Notes under the pieces: generated by a model
Told to the model about the DNA's origin: nothing
What the model saw: the letters and a program-made list of their open reading frames with translations, nothing else
Databases searched by the model: none
Origin: Gammaproteobacteria bacterium
GTDB lineage: Bacteria; Pseudomonadota; Gammaproteobacteria; Arenicellales; Arenicellaceae
NCBI GenBank assembly: GCA_013002025.1
Contig: JABDKW010000025.1
Coordinates: 1 to 64,000 of the forward strand
Reading direction: 5' to 3'
Length of the DNA: 64,000 nt
Program-made: the position numbers and the translations under genes
Part shown: positions 62,368-64,000 of the stretch, one piece after another
How the letters are laid out: the number at the start of each line of letters is the position of its first letter
Position numbering within the stretch: the first letter of the stretch is position 1

Positions 62368-62652
62368 CTATTCGACGGACGTCAGTTTTTCTGTTAGCTG
62401 CGCCAACATTTGTTGCAAGGCTGGAACGTTTTTATGGCTAAGTGGCAGCCGTTCGATGGCCTCAACTGCCTTCTTTTGGTCCCAAATTGCACGCTCGAAC
62501 TCTGCCTCCTGAAACAGGCGCGACTACTCCTGTTGCGCGGCTATCCAGTTGTCGATACTCGTCTGCGCCCATGCCTCAACATTTATAGCAACTTCTTATG
62601 GTTCTGATTCTACTGATTGCGCTAATTCTTTTGGCAGATGCTCAAATAAAGA
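62368..62652 (-). pseudogene. Decayed small reading frame with two in-frame stops
   Basis: One minus-strand frame reads like protein in three blocks: LFEHLPKELAQSVESEP (stop TAA 62596-62598), EVAINVEAWAQTSIDNWIAA (stop TAG 62524-62526), and SRLFQEAEFERAIWDQKKAV continuing to QQMLAQLTEKLTSVE before a final stop at 62368. Composition is that of a charged helical protein, unlike random sequence. No start codon is visible upstream of the TGA at 62653-62655. I do not recognise the family. It could instead be chance. Confidence 0.35.
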
Positions 62653-62734
62653 TCACATCAAAACAGAGAGGTGCCGTACACCGGACTGCAGTTTTACGGA
62701 GCGGATCCTGCGCAAGCCTGCGCTGGATGGCAGC

Positions 62735-62753
62735 TGAAACGAGAATCATTATA
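62735..62753 (+). promoter_or_regulatory. Possible Fur-type box
   Basis: The 19 bases ending AATCATTATA match the classical Fur consensus at 13 of 19 positions by eye, with the right half-site complete (AATCATTAT, 62744-62752) and the left half weak. It lies 55 nt upstream of a micro-ORF in an AT-rich stretch. A chance match is possible. Confidence 0.22.
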
Positions 62754-62807
62754 TATTCTGTACAAAATTTAATATTGGTTTGATCATTCCTACAGGTTAT
62801 TTCATAC

Positions 62808-62918
62808 ATGAACACATACCATTTTTATTTCACTGATTCCGACCGCATATTATCCACCGTATGGAGGCTCAATGAGCATCTCATGCGAGAACAAATCGGT
62901 TTTATATTAATTGTTTAA
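62808..62918 (+). CDS. Candidate micro-ORF, 36 residues
   Basis: ATG at 62808 follows AGGTTATTTCATAC, a weak ribosome site. The product is MNTYHFYFTDSDRILSTVWR followed by 16 residues ending FILIV. The stop lies 12 nt before the next micro-ORF, whose ribosome site overlaps it. No family is recognised; coding status is unproven. Confidence 0.3.
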   Translation: MNTYHFYFTDSDRILSTVWRLNEHLMREQIGFILIV

Positions 62919-62930
62919 AGGTGAAAACTA

Positions 62931-63002
62931 ATGGAAATTATGATTTATGTAACCCTTGCACTTTTAGCATTGGTCGCATTTAACGAACACACAGATCACT
63001 AG
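62931..63002 (+). CDS. Candidate small membrane protein, 23 residues
   Basis: ATG at 62931 is preceded by AAAGGTG at a normal distance (about 8 nt). The product has one hydrophobic helix, MEIMIYVTLALLALVAF, followed by a polar NEHTDH tail. This is the layout of small single-pass membrane proteins such as KdpF or CydX-like subunits, but no partner genes are adjacent and no homology is claimed. Surrounding DNA is more AT-rich than the neighbouring genes. Confidence 0.42.
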   Translation: MEIMIYVTLALLALVAFNEHTDH

Positions 63003-63035
63003 TCACTCGCGACGTTCTTGATCTAACACGTCCTT

Positions 63036-63070
63036 AAAAAACAGCACCCGGGTGGAAATCTGTCCACCCG
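63036..63070 (-). terminator. Possible terminator of the CDF-type gene
   Basis: On the minus strand, CGGGTGGA-cagatt-TCCACCCG (63070-63049) is followed within a few bases by a run of six T. It lies 43 nt after the stop of the transporter gene. The gap between stem and T run is longer than ideal. Confidence 0.45.
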
Positions 63071-63112
63071 TTGGGCAGGCGCAAGCTGGTCTCGCCCCTG
63101 CCCCTCAGGAAG

Positions 63113-63724
63113 TTAACTGGAGATTTGTTCGGCTCTTGCCTGTTGGATAATTTGTACTGCGGAATGGCTAAACAGGCCGGCCAGAGCAAAGGCCACCATC
63201 AAATCAGGCCAGTGCGACCCGCTCAGCACCACCACTCCGGCAGCCAGTAGCACCGCAATATTGCCAATCGCATCATTACGGCTACATAGCCAAACCGACC
63301 GTACGTTGGCATCCCCGTCGCGGTATTTCATCAATAACACGACGCTGGTGATGTTTGCCATTAATGCAGCAATTGCAACCGACCCCATGATGGGCGCGCT
63401 CGGGCTGTTGGCAACCACCACATAATACAAGGTGGACCCCAATACCCACAGTGCCAGGCCCAGCAGACTAAAGCCTTTGATGAGGGCGACATTGCTACGG
63501 GTGGCAGCAGGCTTGCCAACCGCCCACAAACTCAGTGCGTAGGTTGCGGAGTCCCCCAGGAAATCCAGCGCATCGGCCTTCAATGATTGCGACTCCCCTA
63601 CCACACCGAAGGTCATTTCGACCAGAAACATAACGGCATTAATAACAATGACGACCAACAATACGCGGCGATATTGCGCGCTGGCGCCGGTAAAATCTGC
63701 GTGGCTTTGGCACTGTCCCGACAT
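63113..63724 (-). CDS. Cation-efflux (CDF-like) membrane transporter
   Basis: The 203-residue protein has six hydrophobic helices in the CDF arrangement. The second holds ESQSLKADALDFLGDSATYA, where the D-x-x-x-D pair corresponds to a metal site, and the fifth SRNDAIGNIAVLL, with N-D in place of the usual H-x-x-x-D. The C-terminal cytoplasmic domain of full CDF proteins is missing, as in short members annotated as cobalt/zinc transporters. The metal is unknown, and the altered site in helix 5 could change specificity. Confidence 0.78.
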   Translation of the reverse strand: MSGQCQSHADFTGASAQYRRVLLVVIVINAVMFLVEMTFGVVGESQSLKADALDFLGDSATYALSLWAVGKPAATRSNVALIKGFSLLGLALWVLGSTLYYVVVANSPSAPIMGSVAIAALMANITSVVLLMKYRDGDANVRSVWLCSRNDAIGNIAVLLAAGVVVLSGSHWPDLMVAFALAGLFSHSAVQIIQQARAEQISS

Positions 63725-63728
63725 AGCC

Positions 63729-64000
63729 TTAGTATAACGTTACGGTGGTTTGCAATATGTCTTTGTGCACCGCGGGTGTAGCAGCCAAAATATTTCCGCT
63801 GCTCAGATAGCCATTTTCCCCCGCGAGGTCCGTGACCTGACCGCCGGCCTCCTGCACGATAAGCGCCCCTGCGGCAATATCCCAGATACTCAGATTCGCT
63901 TCCCAAAACCCTTCGTATCGCCCGGCTGCCACGTAAGCCAGATCCAGCGCGGCCGCGCCCAACCTTCTGATACCGCTGGTGCGCTGGGCCATAAGACTGC
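63729..64000 (-). CDS. Inositol-monophosphatase family protein, 5' end outside window
   Basis: Only the C-terminal ~90 residues are inside the window; the frame is open at the right edge (SLMAQRTSGIRRLGAAALDLAY). Motifs RRLGAAALDLAYVAAGRYEGFWE and WDIAAGALIVQEAGG are the second half of the FIG superfamily signature, with the Asp of WD binding metal. Such enzymes hydrolyse myo-inositol phosphates, fructose bisphosphate or 3'-phosphoadenosine compounds. SuhB-type is the nearest by pattern, but the part present cannot decide. Confidence 0.88.
   Translation of the reverse strand, partial: SLMAQRTSGIRRLGAAALDLAYVAAGRYEGFWEANLSIWDIAAGALIVQEAGGQVTDLAGENGYLSSGNILAATPAVHKDILQTTVTLY

Noticed and set aside
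62410-62607. A plus-strand open frame in the gap after the flavoenzyme gene
   Set aside because: It is antisense to the more protein-like minus-strand blocks and lacks a ribosome site.

Overview
The window looks like a chromosomal segment of a free-living, Gram-negative Gammaproteobacterium. It carries outer-membrane biogenesis genes (lpxK, msbA, kdsB, lolD, a LolC/E protein), System I cytochrome c maturation, a TonB-dependent B12 receptor, and the order uvrC-pgsA-tRNA-Gly-tRNA-Cys-tRNA-Leu known from E. coli. The comEC-exbB-exbD-msbA-lpxK-trm112-kdsB-phosphatase run resembles the order I recall from Pseudomonas. I cannot name a genus from sequence alone. No prophage, insertion sequence, CRISPR array or rRNA operon was seen.

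Layout. 1-5132: an S8 serine protease (cut by the left edge, with tandem V-x-x-Q repeats), an outer-membrane barrel, an EEP-family hydrolase, a secreted cupin and a DUF1697 protein. 5133-9227: tRNA-Leu, tRNA-Cys and tRNA-Gly with decayed tRNA-Leu pieces, then pgsA, uvrC, efp and tRNA-Arg. 9246-11685: mltF, then tRNA-Ser flanked by arrays of a four-hairpin repeat and by broken tRNA-Ser pieces. 11686-19724: a glycan-type module (methyltransferase, 1395-residue two-domain glycosyltransferase, GT-C-like membrane protein, two unknown envelope proteins). 19822-23217: AsmA-like protein, RsmB-type RNA methyltransferase, SDR, and an Hsp20 gene with a sigma-32-type promoter and a possible RNA thermometer.

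23271-28306: a B12 uptake unit with a near-consensus promoter, a cobalamin riboswitch and btuB-btuC-btuD-btuF. 28387-30693: a peptidoglycan-binding lipoprotein and a Sel1-repeat membrane protein. 30728-39285: PPK2 divergent from a complete ccmABCDEFGHI operon and a HIT protein; ccmD is only 59 codons. 39326-43070: tadA and ppsR, divergent from ppsA. 43103-53309: a long leftward block for envelope synthesis and peptidoglycan recycling, including a YkuD protein without a signal peptide next to nagZ. 53520-61289: DUF2062, lolD, lolC/E, lysS, prfB (programmed frameshift), a SPOR protein, amt and glnK, with nitronate monooxygenase upstream. 62273-63112 holds a decayed reading frame and two tandem micro-ORFs, followed by a CDF-type transporter and an inositol-monophosphatase gene cut by the right edge.

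The least explained structures are the tRNA-Ser and tRNA-Leu neighbourhoods. In each, one intact tRNA gene sits between pieces of the same tRNA that carry inserted hairpins. At tRNA-Ser the inserted units keep their hairpin geometry while the stem sequences change in compensating ways.
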